A stretch of DNA of 64,000 nucleotides from Trichobilharzia szidati (GCA_944472155.2 OX235279.1:115436110-115500109); one strand, 5' to 3'. Counted from the first letter of the stretch, positions 46,866 through 58,000 are shown. Program-made: numbers and translations. Notes: generated by a model not told the origin, from the sequence alone.

Positions 46866-49800
46866 TGTACAGTGAGTTTGATTTCTCCACTAAACCACTG
46901 TGTACAGTGATGGGCAGTATCGCAACAGTCATAACCAATAGTCTAAACATTTTGAATAAGGAATATCAAATGATATGAGACAAGGTGCATAACGAATATT
47001 AAGTTAGCTAAAGAACTTTCAAAATATAGTAAGAAAACAATAAATTATATTTGATGACATGGAGCAAAGTAATGAAAATTAGTAGATATAACATGAAAAT
47101 AAGAAGGAGTGGACAGTGAGGTAACTTGATGAAACAAATGAAACATCAAATATAGAAGAGACGTTGCAGGTCAGATTATTTGGAATGAATTTAATTAATA
47201 TTGACATCTCAGCAACTCCTTTCAGTCAGGTTGGCTTTTACTGATGGCTTTCAGAACTTTCTTAACTGAATAACTTCACACTAATAGTTTGACATGGCCG
47301 AACTAACTTTCTTCTATCTGTGTGAATACAATAGAAGATGGACTGCCTTATATTTTATAGCTGCGATAGACGTATATATATAACTAGATAGGTCAAAATT
47401 GAATCAGCTAAATTATCATTGTTCCTATTCGACATTAGAACTTATGATTATTAGATTTCTTAAATATACTTAGATATATGCATGCGTAGTTGTCAGCACA
47501 GCTGACACATTTATCATGTTAATCTGAATGTGAAGTCATAATGCATCACATGGGATCTTATGTTTCTTACTGCTTTCACTTGCTTAAAGCTGTTACCAGA
47601 CAGTTCAGTGCGTAGTTAGACAGCAAAATACTACTTACTTTGTATAAAGTTAAAACAGAACTTTGCATTCTTGTGCAAAGGTATCTACTGCACACCTAAG
47701 CATTCCGAAATTAGTTTGTGTATGCTTAGTTAGATTTTTCCCCGAAAATTATCTCTGCATAACACTAAATGTACGATGTATACACTTCATGCGCTGTGTA
47801 CAGAGGTATTATCATTGATACTGTTAGTATACTATTGTTGCTAACATTATCACGCATAATTCATACAAGACTTTGTGCTCATATGAATATGTTTATTTTA
47901 CAAAACAATAGCCATGTGGTTTTTGTTTATTGCTAGGACTTTTTCATTCCTGAGTAAAACAAATACTTTCCATGATGCACGAAACAAGTAAGACTTGGCA
48001 TTGTAAGTCAGGGAAATAAAACAATACTTAAAGCGAGAACATTCAGTTAACGTTGACCAGTCATATTTGTAGCGAAAACCACGGTGAAATCTGTGATATT
48101 TATCATTGATCAAGACAGTGAGGCTGATCAGTGAACTAGAAGACTTGCTAATTTATCCAACTGCATAATATACGCATTAGTTATCTAGTTCATGTATTCA
48201 ACTTTGAAGCCCTAATTTAGCACACTAAGTCCCAATTTCCACTTAACTGTTTTAGTATTCCATACAAGCATAACTGATAAAAACTGTCTGCCTCTTACTT
48301 AAATCCTACTACTAGCCTTGTGTAATCGATCAAGTCTGCAATAAGCACTAAACTGCAGCATTTTTAAGTAAGCGTCTCTGGTAGAAGCCCTCTAGTTTCT
48401 TGAGTACAATGATAACTTTATGGAGTGAATTTGGTCAACTCTGAGGACTTGAAAAAATAGTATTCACCAAGAGTGAAAAACCGGTCAGTATATTTCGGTG
48501 GTGCAATAATGTGAATTTTTGAAATGAGGTTGATATTTTCATTTAAGCTAATTTTATTCTTCATGCCTTCAAGAAGATGAAACTTTATGTCAGATAAAGT
48601 AGTAAGTAATATAATTAAAAGCAATTAGTTCCTTTTATGAATTTCGACAACACAATAAGAAGACGTAGTTTATCTGAAACGTGTAATGTATTGTAGTAAT
48701 AAACTACAAGTTTCGTCGTGTTTTTCACCAAAAGGTATCAGTCAGCAAGAAACAAAGCAAAAGATACTGCTGAATGTGTCACCGATAATCGAAGCTTAGA
48801 TAATAATTCCTATTCTCATGTTTATTCAGCTTCATCCTGTTAAGAGACCACGTGATTGCGAAAACTTATTTAACACAATTATCTAAAGTTCCAATTCAAG
48901 ATTGAATTCCGTCAGACAAAGTAAGTGTACATCATAAATATTGACCACATGAACAAGTTGTTTGCCACAGTTGTCATTAGTTTTGAAACTGGTTTATAGC
49001 AATACTTAAGTCTTAACGAAATCACAAACGTAAGCTTGTGAGAAATTGATCGCTTCAGTGTTTACTAATACTGCAAATTATACTTCCCTCCCCTCCAATA
49101 AGCAAACAGTAAAACTAAATAAATTTGGAAGGCAAGAATCCAGTATCGTTCATTTTTACAAGACACCCTATGTTAGAGCAACATTGAATCAATGTGAAAA
49201 GTAGATACAATTGGTTTGATTTATTTACTTTAAAGCTGGAACAAATCACTGATTTCTTTATGGATTTCCACTGTAATTCCAAGCTGCAAAGATTAGTGAT
49301 TGAGTGTACACATGTTCACATTAACTGCGGCAGTTACGGCTACGGGATGCTATACCACTTTATTTGGCGAACATATTCCTCAGGTAGGATTTAATATATT
49401 CCCCTGTATTCACAGTTAATACAGCGCTTCAGTATTCAGTAATTCTTATTTGTTCTAAACCTTCAGTTTCTCACCAAAGCTCTTTAAGTGCTGTGAGTCG
49501 TCTATAATAATGATATACTTTTATTGCGTTTTTTCTATCAAATATTTGTATTCTTTTTACTTTTTAAAGGTTATTTTCTTTTTGTCTGTTACTTTTCGAA
49601 GCTACAATCTTCCACTTTCTGGTCAAAGACATATCCTACATGTTTATCTTTGGAGATACTGTAGAATCTCTTCAGTATTGACTAGAGTCCTTCTGTGATT
49701 ATAGGTAAGAACGTGTGCTGATAGTCAAGTGATACTCCTTGTTAATGTTTGGTTCTCAATCAAACTTTGGGCTGTTTTTATAAAGAAATCTCCACATGTT

Positions 49801-50896
49801 ACTGACTTTCACAGTTTCTGCTTGGTAAAGTCCCCATTGCAGAGAACTCTGTCTTTGACTAGTCTTGTCATTGACTAATATGGACAACTTAGTATTCAGA
49901 ATTTTGGCAGAAGAGAAAAACTAAACGGTTTTCTTTTAGACGTCAGTCAGACTCTCGTTAACGGCTCATTATTACAACACTTGATATTAATATGTGTTCG
50001 TTAACCTGACAGGAAGAATTAGATATTCAACGGTTGCATTTAAAAGTGATAAGTGAAGTGGCTGCAAACCTAATGAATGTCAGGTTTCAATGTACAGTAC
50101 ATAAAACTTTACGTGTTTAGCAGTCGTCTACTTAGTATTATAATAGGTAGTATGAAATACCAAAAACAAATTCTGGAAACTGTGTGAAAATAATTTTTAT
50201 CACCTCTACAATAGTTAGAATTTTTATTTTAGGCTGCTTTCTTACAATCCTTTGTTTATGAACAGTGAGAATTTTTACACACGATTAGACTTGCATGCAT
50301 TTTAAACTTAACAGGATAAGAATAGGTCTAACTAAGGTCGTACTACCTTTAATTGTCTCGAATATGAGATAGTAAAGGTTATAAATCATGGATTTGTTTG
50401 TCTGCGAAATCAAAATAAACCCAACTAGCCACTGAAATGAAGTAAAATTTTCAAATCAGTCACAAGCCTGCTGAAGTTGTATTTCTCACAGAACGCTAGA
50501 ACACGATTAACAGTAACACTTAGATTTTAGAATATGCAAATTGAATTTGAAAGTTTATAGATGATAATTTCTAAATACTACTAGTTTCCATCCATATTTT
50601 TGGAAGCATTCGAGTGATGAACTGGGCTTTGAAAAAGCGACCTGGTAGAGATGACTTAAGATTAATATAGAATGAAGATTTTAAATTATTTGTTCAGTCT
50701 AGGGATTTTCGGAATGCAAATTTGAAGCGTAAAAGAGATATTCTGAAAATATACGAGGGAATTTTGTTCAGTCTTGCGTCACTATTATAAGTTTATTCTT
50801 GCAATGAAAGAAGCTAAGAGTAAAAAACTCAAGTCCTATAACTTTCTCGGTAAATTAATTGTTGTCCAGTATTTCACTATGTGAATCATTTAAACT
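46866..50896. other. Unassigned AT-rich stretch
   Basis: 4 kb with no supported gene. 48620-48700 is the third copy of the 25985-26070 repeat ('agttccttttatgaatttcg'). The remaining ORFs are short and lack motifs. Confidence 0.4.
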
Positions 50897-51161
50897 CTGA
50901 CGTTTTGATGTAATTGTGTTCTCTGAGCTGGATGGTTTATTTGCAAAGCTTTCGTCGACCCACTAGGCAAAATCTTCAGCGCAGACTTCAATTCAAAGTG
51001 AGCTTTTAGATTTCTCCACGAGTTTACTAGTCATCTCTCCTGGTGATGTTGAAGGCGATCGGTTGTTTCTGTGTGTTTCCACACCCTCTAGGCTACTTGT
51101 ATTGGTACTGATGGTTTCCTTGACCTGAAATCTGACCGTTTTTATATGGGATCTGATTCTC
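50897..51161 (-). repeat. PLE-A fold-back, left arm
   Basis: Inverted match to 51713-51977. It carries the PLE-A C-terminus (VRFQVKETISTNTSSLEG) and the 3' pseudo-LTR with a ribozyme at 50942-50983. Diverged ~10-15% from 3596-3960 by eye. Confidence 0.8.
50942..50983 (-). ncRNA. Hammerhead-type core, PLE-A (50.9 kb)
   Basis: UGCG, CUGAAGA, GAAA, AGCU, U^UGCA are all present. Stem II (UUUUGCC/GGGUCGAC) pairs poorly, so it is probably inactive. Confidence 0.5.
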
Positions 51162-51192
51162 ACGGATTGGTTAATCTTGATGTTTCCTTGTC

Positions 51193-51292
51193 TAATATTT
51201 GATTTGAGAACGCAATATTCAGCGAAGAGACTCTTTTCAACGAATTTATTATCAAGCTGTAAAATCGTATATACATGGTTTTTAAGAAAGTA
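51193..51292 (-). repeat. PLE-D end inserted in PLE-A
   Basis: Matches 3423-3560 ('gaagagactcttttcaacga'), but here it lies within PLE-A nuclease coding sequence and replaces about 260 bp of it. Confidence 0.65.
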
Positions 51293-51660
51293 TATCCGGT
51301 GGCCAGTTTTTCGCAATCGATGCAATTTAATTTGTGGATGATGTTGGTTTTATCTTCTTTCTCGGCTGAGTCTTTTGTTTGTCATTGAGCTGAAGAAAGT
51401 GATTTTGTTGGTTTGTGTGTGACATCAATTTCTAAAGGTCTTCTTTGTGCCTTCCTTGGGGTCCTTTGATTTGGTAGGTTGGCTTGAGGGTAGTTGTCTT
51501 TTAATGAAGTTTTCTGGATATCCATTCTTTTGGGGACGTCCATGAAATATTTTTCTACAATTTTTCTTAAGGTATGAATGCTGTAGTGAGTCCTAGCTCT
51601 CTTGAACAGTGTTTGTATACAACTTATTTTTGTATGTTAAGGGACTGTCGCTGTTTTAAT
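51293..51660 (-). pseudogene. PLE-A nuclease relic
   Basis: Antisense reading keeps the N-I-N-C-I-D-C-like cysteines, a KTN-IIHKLN start and linker pieces related to KSKATSE and LPPAQPTK of the intact PLE-A. Stops and indels throughout. Confidence 0.6.
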
Positions 51661-51712
51661 CATGATAGACACATTATTAGACAGAATACATAGAAAAAAT
51701 TTAACAGTCGAT

Positions 51713-51977
51713 AAGAATCAGATCCCATATAAAAACGGTCAGATTTCAGGTCAAGGAAACCATCAGTACCAATACAAGTAGCCTAGAGGGTGTGGAAACA
51801 CACAGAAACAACCGATCGCCTTCAACATCACCAGGAGAGATGACTAGTAAACTCGTGGAGAAATCTAAAAGCTCACTTTAAATTGAAGTCTGTGCTGAAG
51901 ATTTTGCTTAGTGGGTCGACGAAAGCTTTGCAAATAAACCATCCAGCTCAGAGAACACAACTAGGTCAAAATCATCC
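51713..51977 (+). repeat. PLE-A fold-back, right arm with ribozyme
   Basis: Inverted match to 50897-51161. CUGAAGA is at 51895-51901 within a hammerhead-like unit at 51891-51932. Stem I is weakened to UGUG/UGCA and stem II is unpaired. Confidence 0.75.
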
Positions 51978-52320
51978 ATCTGAACTACAAATCTTCTTCA
52001 TTATATCTTTACTCTGACTCCTACTTTTCCTTGGTTTTGCATCCACTGTACTCAAATGCAGGTTATTGCTGTAGTTTTCTGAAATTGAGATTAGATTCAC
52101 TCATTTTGTCTTTGAAAAACAATGTGCTTTTATTCGATACAGCGACCAATTTATTGTTTCAGACACTTGTTTACTTAACTGTTCTTACCTGAAGTTAAAG
52201 GGAACTGAATTAAGGTCAGAATATTATTATTCTACATTAACTTCATCTAAGATTATAAGTTTCCAGACCGTAGGTGCTACGAACTTCCTGAAATAATTTG
52301 AGCGCCGAGTCAGATTGATT
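51978..52320. other. Unassigned spacer
   Basis: About 340 bp between the PLE-A and PLE-C fold-backs with nothing recognised. Confidence 0.4.
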
Positions 52321-52455
52321 CATTATAAATTATTTAAGTTAATCCCAGCGTGTTAACAAAATCAAAACAAGATTTTTCTGAACGTTTCGCTGTGTAAGCC
52401 ACAGCTTCTTTAGCAGATTTATTTGGATTTTTATTAATCATCAAAATATATAGTC
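52321..52455 (-). repeat. PLE-C inverted end, left
   Basis: Inverted match to 53325-53458, with only a few differences. It bounds a ~1.1 kb unit holding a PLE nuclease fragment and a SINE. Carries the ribozyme at 52377-52417. Confidence 0.85.
52377..52417 (-). ncRNA. Hammerhead-type ribozyme, PLE-C left
   Basis: Minus strand: stem I UCUG, core CUAAAGA, an extra A, a perfect 6-bp stem II GCUGUG/CACAGC with loop GCUUA, GAAA, self-complementary ACGU, U^CAGA closing stem I. The G5 to A change in the core should inactivate it. Confidence 0.65.
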
Positions 52456-52649
52456 TCAAAATTTTTTACATAAATTAAAGTCAGTTTATTTGAAGGTCAT
52501 TTGTCCATGGACATTTTTATCAATAGAAATATGTAAGCAGTCATCACAGCAGGTTGAAGATGAGGCAGTAACTCATAGAAGAAGACATTTCGAAGTGGTC
52601 ACGCTATGTGAAGAATTGGCAGAAGTTAGAATTCAAGGACCATTGGATC

Positions 52650-52830
52650 GGGTCCCGGTGGCTCAACGGTCTACGAGCTCGCCTTGTCACCAGGAGGTCC
52701 TGGGTTCGAACCCCGGTGGGTGCGTACTGATGAAGTGTCCCAAACTAGGACGAAACAGCTGTCCAATACTCCCAGGTTTTCCATTGGTTCTCTAACTGAT
52801 GTCGGCTCATGATGAACTCCTCCATGCACT
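52650..52830 (+). mobile_element. SINE with hammerhead ribozyme
   Basis: tRNA-like head (A-box CGGTGGCTCAACGG, B-box GGGTTCGAACCCC), then a hammerhead module, then 'ccattggttctctaactgat' tail. It lies inside the PLE-C fold-back. Different head and tail from the 19982 SINE, but the same overall plan as Sm-alpha. Tail relics occur in both arms of the giant repeat. Confidence 0.75.
52716..52772 (+). ncRNA. Hammerhead ribozyme in SINE, core intact
   Basis: CUGAUGA at 52727-52733 and GAAAC at 52752-52756 are perfect. Stem II is GUCC/GGAC with three extra bases (AGU) on the 5' side. Stem III ACAGCUGU is self-complementary with a GUC cleavage triplet. Stem I pairs only partly (GUA/UAC, GGG/CCC with a bulge). 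Confidence 0.7.
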
Positions 52831-52999
52831 CAAACATATATTTGTATTGACTAATGTCAAATTGTTGTTGTATGTACTCTTCTGTAGTTGATTTGTAAAG
52901 ATTATTTTGTATGAGGGTGTGTGTATGTATGTTATTTGTCATATGGAAAATACGTGAATTCATATGTGATAAACATGATCCTACATGTTTTAAAAAGGT

Positions 53000-53315
53000 T
53001 CATGGAGGCTCATAGAGGGTTTATTGTTTTTTTCATCTGTCTTGCTTCATAAGAGTTTGCCGTACAGGTGATAAGTCTATCCCTTCTTTCCTATTCACTG
53101 CATTCGATGTGGTGAAAATGTGCAAGGCTTCAGAAGTCAATCTTTCTTTATGTGAATGAAATCCTCTTCCAAGAATTTCGACATTGTCGAAATCAGTCTT
53201 TTGTCCGCTGTCTATTGCATGCATTGCTATAGCCGATCTTTTTTCTAGACTTTTTAATTCTATTTCATTTCTAGGTGGACGTTTCGTGCATAGTCTATGC
53301 TCATTTATGTGAAAA
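53000..53315 (-). pseudogene. PLE-C nuclease C-terminus
   Basis: Reads back from a RLCTKRPPRNEIE-like segment (~53285) through KRSAIAMHAIDSGQKTDFDN (~53200) and VEILGRGFHSHKERLTSEAL (~53130) to VRQTLMKQDR. The order H-x-HxxDxDNVxI then (R/K)E(x)xEA matches the second half of PLE GIY-YIG domains (compare ADNHGHQFDWDNVQILDKGN in PLE-A). The open part starts at 53224. RT and YIG are missing. Confidence 0.7.
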
Positions 53316-53324
53316 ATTTTCGAC

Positions 53325-53458
53325 TATATATTTTGATGATTAATAAAAATCCGAATAAATCTATTGAAGAAGCTGTGGCTTACACAGCGAAACGTTCAGA
53401 AAAATCTTGTTTTGATTTTCTTAATATGCTGGGATTAATTTAAATAATTTATAATGTA
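53325..53458 (+). repeat. PLE-C inverted end, right
   Basis: Plus-orientated partner of 52321-52455, containing the ribozyme at 53360-53400. Confidence 0.85.
53360..53400 (+). ncRNA. Hammerhead-type ribozyme, PLE-C right
   Basis: Same fold as 52377-52417 with core UUGAAGA at 53364-53370 (C3 changed to U), stem I UCUA/CAGA, stem II perfect, GAAA at 53389-53392. Confidence 0.65.
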
Positions 53459-53488
53459 ACTTCATCTAACTTCAAAATTCTGAATTTC

Positions 53489-53690
53489 CATAATGGTTAA
53501 GATTTTATTTTGATAAATCACAGTATAGTACAGTTATATTAACTGATAACGTTTCGAGCACAAACTATTGCTCATAATATAACTGTATAACACTGTGTGA
53601 TTTATCAAAATAAAATCTTAACCATTATGGAGTTATACTCTACCACAGTGCCCAAGTTTTATACTTATATCTGAATTTCCAGGTGTCTAA
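53489..53690 (+). repeat. Collapsed PLE-B: two inverted ends only
   Basis: 53489-53542 and 53577-53630 are near-perfect inverted repeats, each the PLE-B terminal block. The ~34-bp loop holds the conserved GAGCA...TGCTC hairpin and (C)GAAAC. No coding sequence lies between. The usual tail ('tactctaccacagtgcccaa') follows to ~53670. Confidence 0.8.
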
Positions 53691-53752
53691 TATGTCATTT
53701 GACTAGGAGGTTCGGAGATTAGTAAGTTTAGACTTAAGCTATGTGATATGAC

Positions 53753-53880
53753 ATTGTAGATAACTTTGAATGAATTATATTTTCATATTCAGTGGTCGGT
53801 GTTGAATATATTTTCAATCGTAGCACTCCTTATTGATAAGCTGTCACTTTTCTGTACCCAAGGTACCCTCCAAGCTTCTC
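53753..53880 (-). pseudogene. PLE-D fold-back, left half
   Basis: Inverted match to ~54200-54325 (shares 'aaggagtgctacgattgaa' and 'ataattcattcaaagttatc'). Represents the nuclease C-terminal region. Confidence 0.7.
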
Positions 53881-53919
53881 TGAAAAAACGGTTAACTAGA
53901 AAGCAATAAAGAAAACCAT

Positions 53920-54430
53920 ATCTCGGAGCTGAAAATGATGCTGTACAGTAATGCGGCGTTCAAAGGTAACCTTCTGGCCGACACTTTGAAGAATGAAGTG
54001 CCAAATGCCGTGAAGTCATCATTCTTCGCTTCCACATTAAGACTGCTACCTTTTTGCCTCTCAGTGTTCTCCAATAAATTTAAAGATAAACTATCGTATT
54101 TGACCACTTATTTGTGAATCCACAGGTTCACTTGCTCCTGTGGAGCAAGATGTATGAATCGTTCTATGCATGTTTTATCTTAAGGAGTGAAAGGAAATTG
54201 TTTCCCTGGCTACGGAAAAGTAACAGCTGATCGATAAGGAGTGCTACGATTGAACATATATATAACACCGATCACTGAATATGTAAATATAATTCATTCA
54301 AAGTTATCTACAAAGTCAAAAAAGCCCTCTGAAAACGGCATACCTCCATATTCTTTGTATTTCTGAGACCTTAGCTGTTCGGATGGAAAAGCCTGACAGA
54401 AGAAACTTCTCTATCTCCTCCTTCTACCTT
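53920..54430 (+). pseudogene. PLE-D fold-back, right half
   Basis: Linker AAFKGNLLADTLKNEVPNAV, SSFFASTLRLLPF and KFKDKLSYLTTYL lie in an open frame to 54117. A broken nuclease follows: HRFTCSCGARCM (YIG lost), NSFKVIYKVKKAL and a decayed tail. No RT palm. Its C-terminal part pairs with 53753-53880. Confidence 0.7.
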
Positions 54431-55574
54431 GGGTAGGATTCCAAGTTCAACTGCTTTCAATATTTTGTTATAATTGCTATGAAATTTTGTGTCACTTTCT
54501 TAACTAACCCACTACATAATTTATTTTTGATACCTGTTTCCAAGATGTTGCATTAACATCCAGTTTTTCTTGATATAACGTAGCCTAGTCTAAACTAACT
54601 AATGTTGACCTCTCTAGTTACAATTTTAATTATTCATCACTATTTTGAAATATTCTAATGATGTAAACAACACTCCAAACTGATGTTTAACATGGTGTGT
54701 CACTTATTACCCAGGTGTGGTGTTATATTTTCATCGTAATGAAGTTGACTTTAGCATACCTTGATTAATTTGTACAGGTATTTAAATTAAAATTACTCTA
54801 ACGGCTCATGACGTTGAACACTATATGTTACTGTATTCCATTTACAAAGAGTCACTTAAATGAGATTTCAGCTTTTGATATATCCTTCACACGCCTCTCG
54901 ATTTAGCAGACGAAAAGAAACCATCACTAGGCAGGGGGTTATCTTTATTGTGATCTCTTTCATTCTCATTGGTTCTCTCCAATGTTGGGGTTTATTATTG
55001 TCATATTAAGTGAATAAAGATAAGCAACAAATGTGGTTAGGATGACTTTTAGAGGGGTATGAATAAGCAGTTCCAAAAGTAAAAGTGTATCTCGAAAAGA
55101 GACGTTGAAATGAACTGAGGATGAATTTCAGGAAAGGTGAATCAACAAGTATTCTGAAAATATCGAGAGATACAGCCTAAAATCCATGGATGTCAAGGAG
55201 ACTGTTCTCAAAGCTCCAAAACAGCTTGTATTCATCACTTTGCCATTTGAATGGGACAGCATACCAGCAATGGTCAAATAAGGGGTATAAAAAAATAATA
55301 ATCTTGTGAGGCATGTTTTCAGGTCCCATAAAGTAGTTACTTTGACAATTTGGAAAAGAATGGAAACCCATGAGCGACACTTCCGACCGTGTAAATCAGT
55401 TCAAGTAAATTTAAAGAAAACATTCAGTGAAGTGGCTATCTTTTTCATGGTTGATCACCCACATAAATTATCTGAGGCACAGAAATAAAATTGTACACGA
55501 GTTAAATAACGCTACGTATGTTATATTGTCATTTCCTTCACCATCTTCAGTAGAAAAAGAAGTAAAACGGTAAG
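54431..55574. other. Unassigned AT-rich stretch
   Basis: 1.1 kb without a recognised gene or repeat. Confidence 0.4.
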
Positions 55575-55690
55575 TCCATTATGGAGGAGATTTTATTTTA
55601 ATGAATCACACAGTGTTGTACGGTAATATTTACTGATGACGTTTTGAATACAAATTATTGCTCATAATCACATTAATTCACTCACACAAC
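55575..55690 (-). repeat. PLE-B inverted end, left
   Basis: Minus-orientated PLE-B pseudo-LTR ('tttactgatgacgttttgaa'), the partner of 58170-58330. Followed by a (TA)n tract at ~55703-55728. Confidence 0.75.
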
Positions 55691-55702
55691 TTTTGCTTCA
55701 TT

Positions 55703-55733
<31 letters not shown>

Positions 55734-55849
55734 TTTCTGTAAAGGCTAGCTTAGTTAAGTGCCTAACGTACCTAGCAATAGCACTAAGAAGTACAACAAA
55801 AAACCTTAACGATAAAATGAAAAAGATAGAATAGGCTCTGGTGTTAAAT

Positions 55850-56090
55850 AACTATTCCATAAAATTTATTAGGAATATCAAAAAAGGTCAAAATAAAATA
55901 AAATAATGATGCAATTAATATTGATAATATAAATAAGAGGGAATCTAAGGCATCTACAGTTTTACCGTATAAAGAGGAGACTTCTGAGACGATATGTAGG
56001 ATTCTCAAGAAGGCTGGAGTTAGGATGGCATTCAAACCCACAAACTCTGTAGGCTAAAAGACCCGGTGGACCCAATTAGACAAAATAATA
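55850..56090 (+). pseudogene. PLE-B linker and nuclease start (5' of RTE)
   Basis: Plus strand reads INNINKRESKASTVLPYKEE, CRILKKAGVRMAFKPTNSVG and DPIRQNN. This is the linker preceding the GIY-YIG domain, parallel to VVLPYIKD...FGIDVAHKPTNS in PLE-A. Coding resumes after the RTE insertion at 57633. Confidence 0.7.
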
Positions 56091-57632
56091 TTATTATTAT
56101 TGTAGAGGAACATAGGGCTTCAGCCGTGCGTCTCCATTGCGTTCGGTTCTCTGCTATAGTCTTCACCTGGCTCCATGTCTGCCCACACGTTTTCATCTCC
56201 TCTTCACATGACCTCCTCCAAGTCACCCTTGGACGACCAACTCGCCACTTCCCTTTCGAGTTCCACTCAAGGGCTTGTCTAGTGATGTCACTTGATGGTT
56301 TCCTAAGAGTATGGCCAATCCATCTCCATTTCTTCCTGCCTATTTGTTTCACAATCGGTTCCTGCTGGGTTGGTTCGCTCCCAGAAATCTCTGTTGCTGA
56401 TCTTTTCTGGCCGGCCATCTGATCTTGAGTATTGAGTGAAGACAACTGTCAATGAAGGTTTGTAGTTTGTTTGAGATGCTCTTTATGACGCGCCAAGTCT
56501 CTGATCCGTATAGTAGCACTGACTTCACATTGGAGTTGAAAATCCGGATGTTATTTTTGATGCTGAGTATTGTTGACCTCCACACAGACTTGAGAGTAGT
56601 GAAAGCTTGTCTTGCTTCTCCGATTCTTGCTTTGATATCCTCGTCGGTTCCGCCTGTAGTTGAAATGATGCTTCCAAGGTAGGTAAAAGAGGTTGTTTCT
56701 TTCAGGTTCCTTCCATTTATGCTGATTGTTGTCTGCTGTGGTTGTTGTTGCTGTTGGTGGTGTTACCCAGGAATTTTCATCACCTCTGTTTTATCTATGT
56801 TCACTTGAATTCCTATCTTTGATGCTTCTTCTGCTAACTTGTTGCTTTTCGCTTGCATGTCTTCCAGTTTGTGGGAAATCAGACATATATCATCGGCGAA
56901 GTCCAGATCCTCCAAGTTTTTTGTGTGGATCCATTTTATGCCTGTTTCCTCATTCTCCGCTGTTTGTCGCATTATCCAGTCTACTGCAATCAGGAAAATC
57001 ATTGGCGATAGTAGGCAGCCTTGTATTACTCCTGTTCTCACTTAGAAGGGTTCCGTGAGTTTCCCGTTGTGGATTACTTGGCATGCGGCATTGTCGTACA
57101 GCTGTTGGATGAGATGTATAATTGTCGGTGGCACCCCGTCGTAGCGAAGTAGTTTCCAAATCACCTCTCGATCGATGCTGTCTGCTGAAGGCCTTTTCAA
57201 AGTCGATGAAGTTGAGATAGAGAGGTGACTGCCATTCCAGGCTTTGTTCAATGATGATCCGTAATGTGGCGATCTGATCAATGCATGATTTGTTTCTCCT
57301 GAATTCAGCTTGTTCCGGTCGAAGTTTTTCATCCAGGGCATGTTTGATTCTCTCCAGGATGATGCGGCTTAGTATTTTGCTTGGGATGGACAGGAGCATA
57401 ATTCCGCGCCAGTTCTTGCATTGACTTAGGTCTCCTTTCTTTGGTAGTTTGAATAAGTATCCTTTCTTCCAATCCTCGGGTACTTTGCCTTCTTTCCACA
57501 CCTTCTCCAGTAGAGGCGTCATCAAATCCGCTGTTGTCTCAGGGTCCATTTTCAATGCTTCTGCTGGGATTCCATCTGGTCCTGCTGCTTTTCCAGCTTT
57601 TAGCATCTTGATTGCCTTCAGGACTTCTGATT
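56091..57632 (-). mobile_element. RTE-type non-LTR retrotransposon, 5'-truncated
   Basis: Minus-strand RT of the RTE clade (the schistosome SR2 group belongs here). In order: a KAGKAAGPDGIPAEAL block at the 5' end, WRGIMLLSIPSKILSRII, motif A FIDFEKAF, motif B GVIQGCLLSPMIF, motif C FADDICLI, and a C-terminal WRWIGHTLRKPSSDITRQAL / GRPRVTWRRS region. At least three frameshifts. The endonuclease and early RT are missing. The 3' end is an AAT-repeat tract. A 15-bp duplication (TTAGACAAAATAATA) at 56076-56090 and 57633-57647 flanks it. Confidence 0.9.
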
Positions 57633-58000
57633 TTAGACAAAATAATATAATTTACCAAATACCTTGCCATGATTGTGAGGTCAAATACATAGGTCAAACT
57701 AATAGACCAGGAGTAGTGAGATTATCAGAACATAGGAATTTACTTAAGGTTAGGATGATTGACCCCGATAAGATAAGTGCTTTAGAAAAAACTCAGCATG
57801 CATCAACATATAACCACATAATGTGTTGAGACAGAGTCAAAATTCTGAAGAGTAACATAGGTAGGTGGAGAAGAAGATTGATTACTGAATCCTGGTTCAT
57901 CGAATCTGCAATAGGAATGACTCAATGCAAATACCAGAGATATGGAAGATATTACTACCACTAGTCAAATCAGAGAAGGATAATAAATGATCTTAAAATG
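57633..58000 (+). pseudogene. PLE-B nuclease (3' of RTE)
   Basis: Restores the frame left at 56090: IIYQIPCHDCEVKYIGQTNR with CxxC and YIG intact, then VRLSEHRNLLKVRMIDPDKI and THxHI-like residues. A stop near 57828 and frame changes precede the PEIWKILLPLVKSE-like terminus. Confidence 0.75.
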
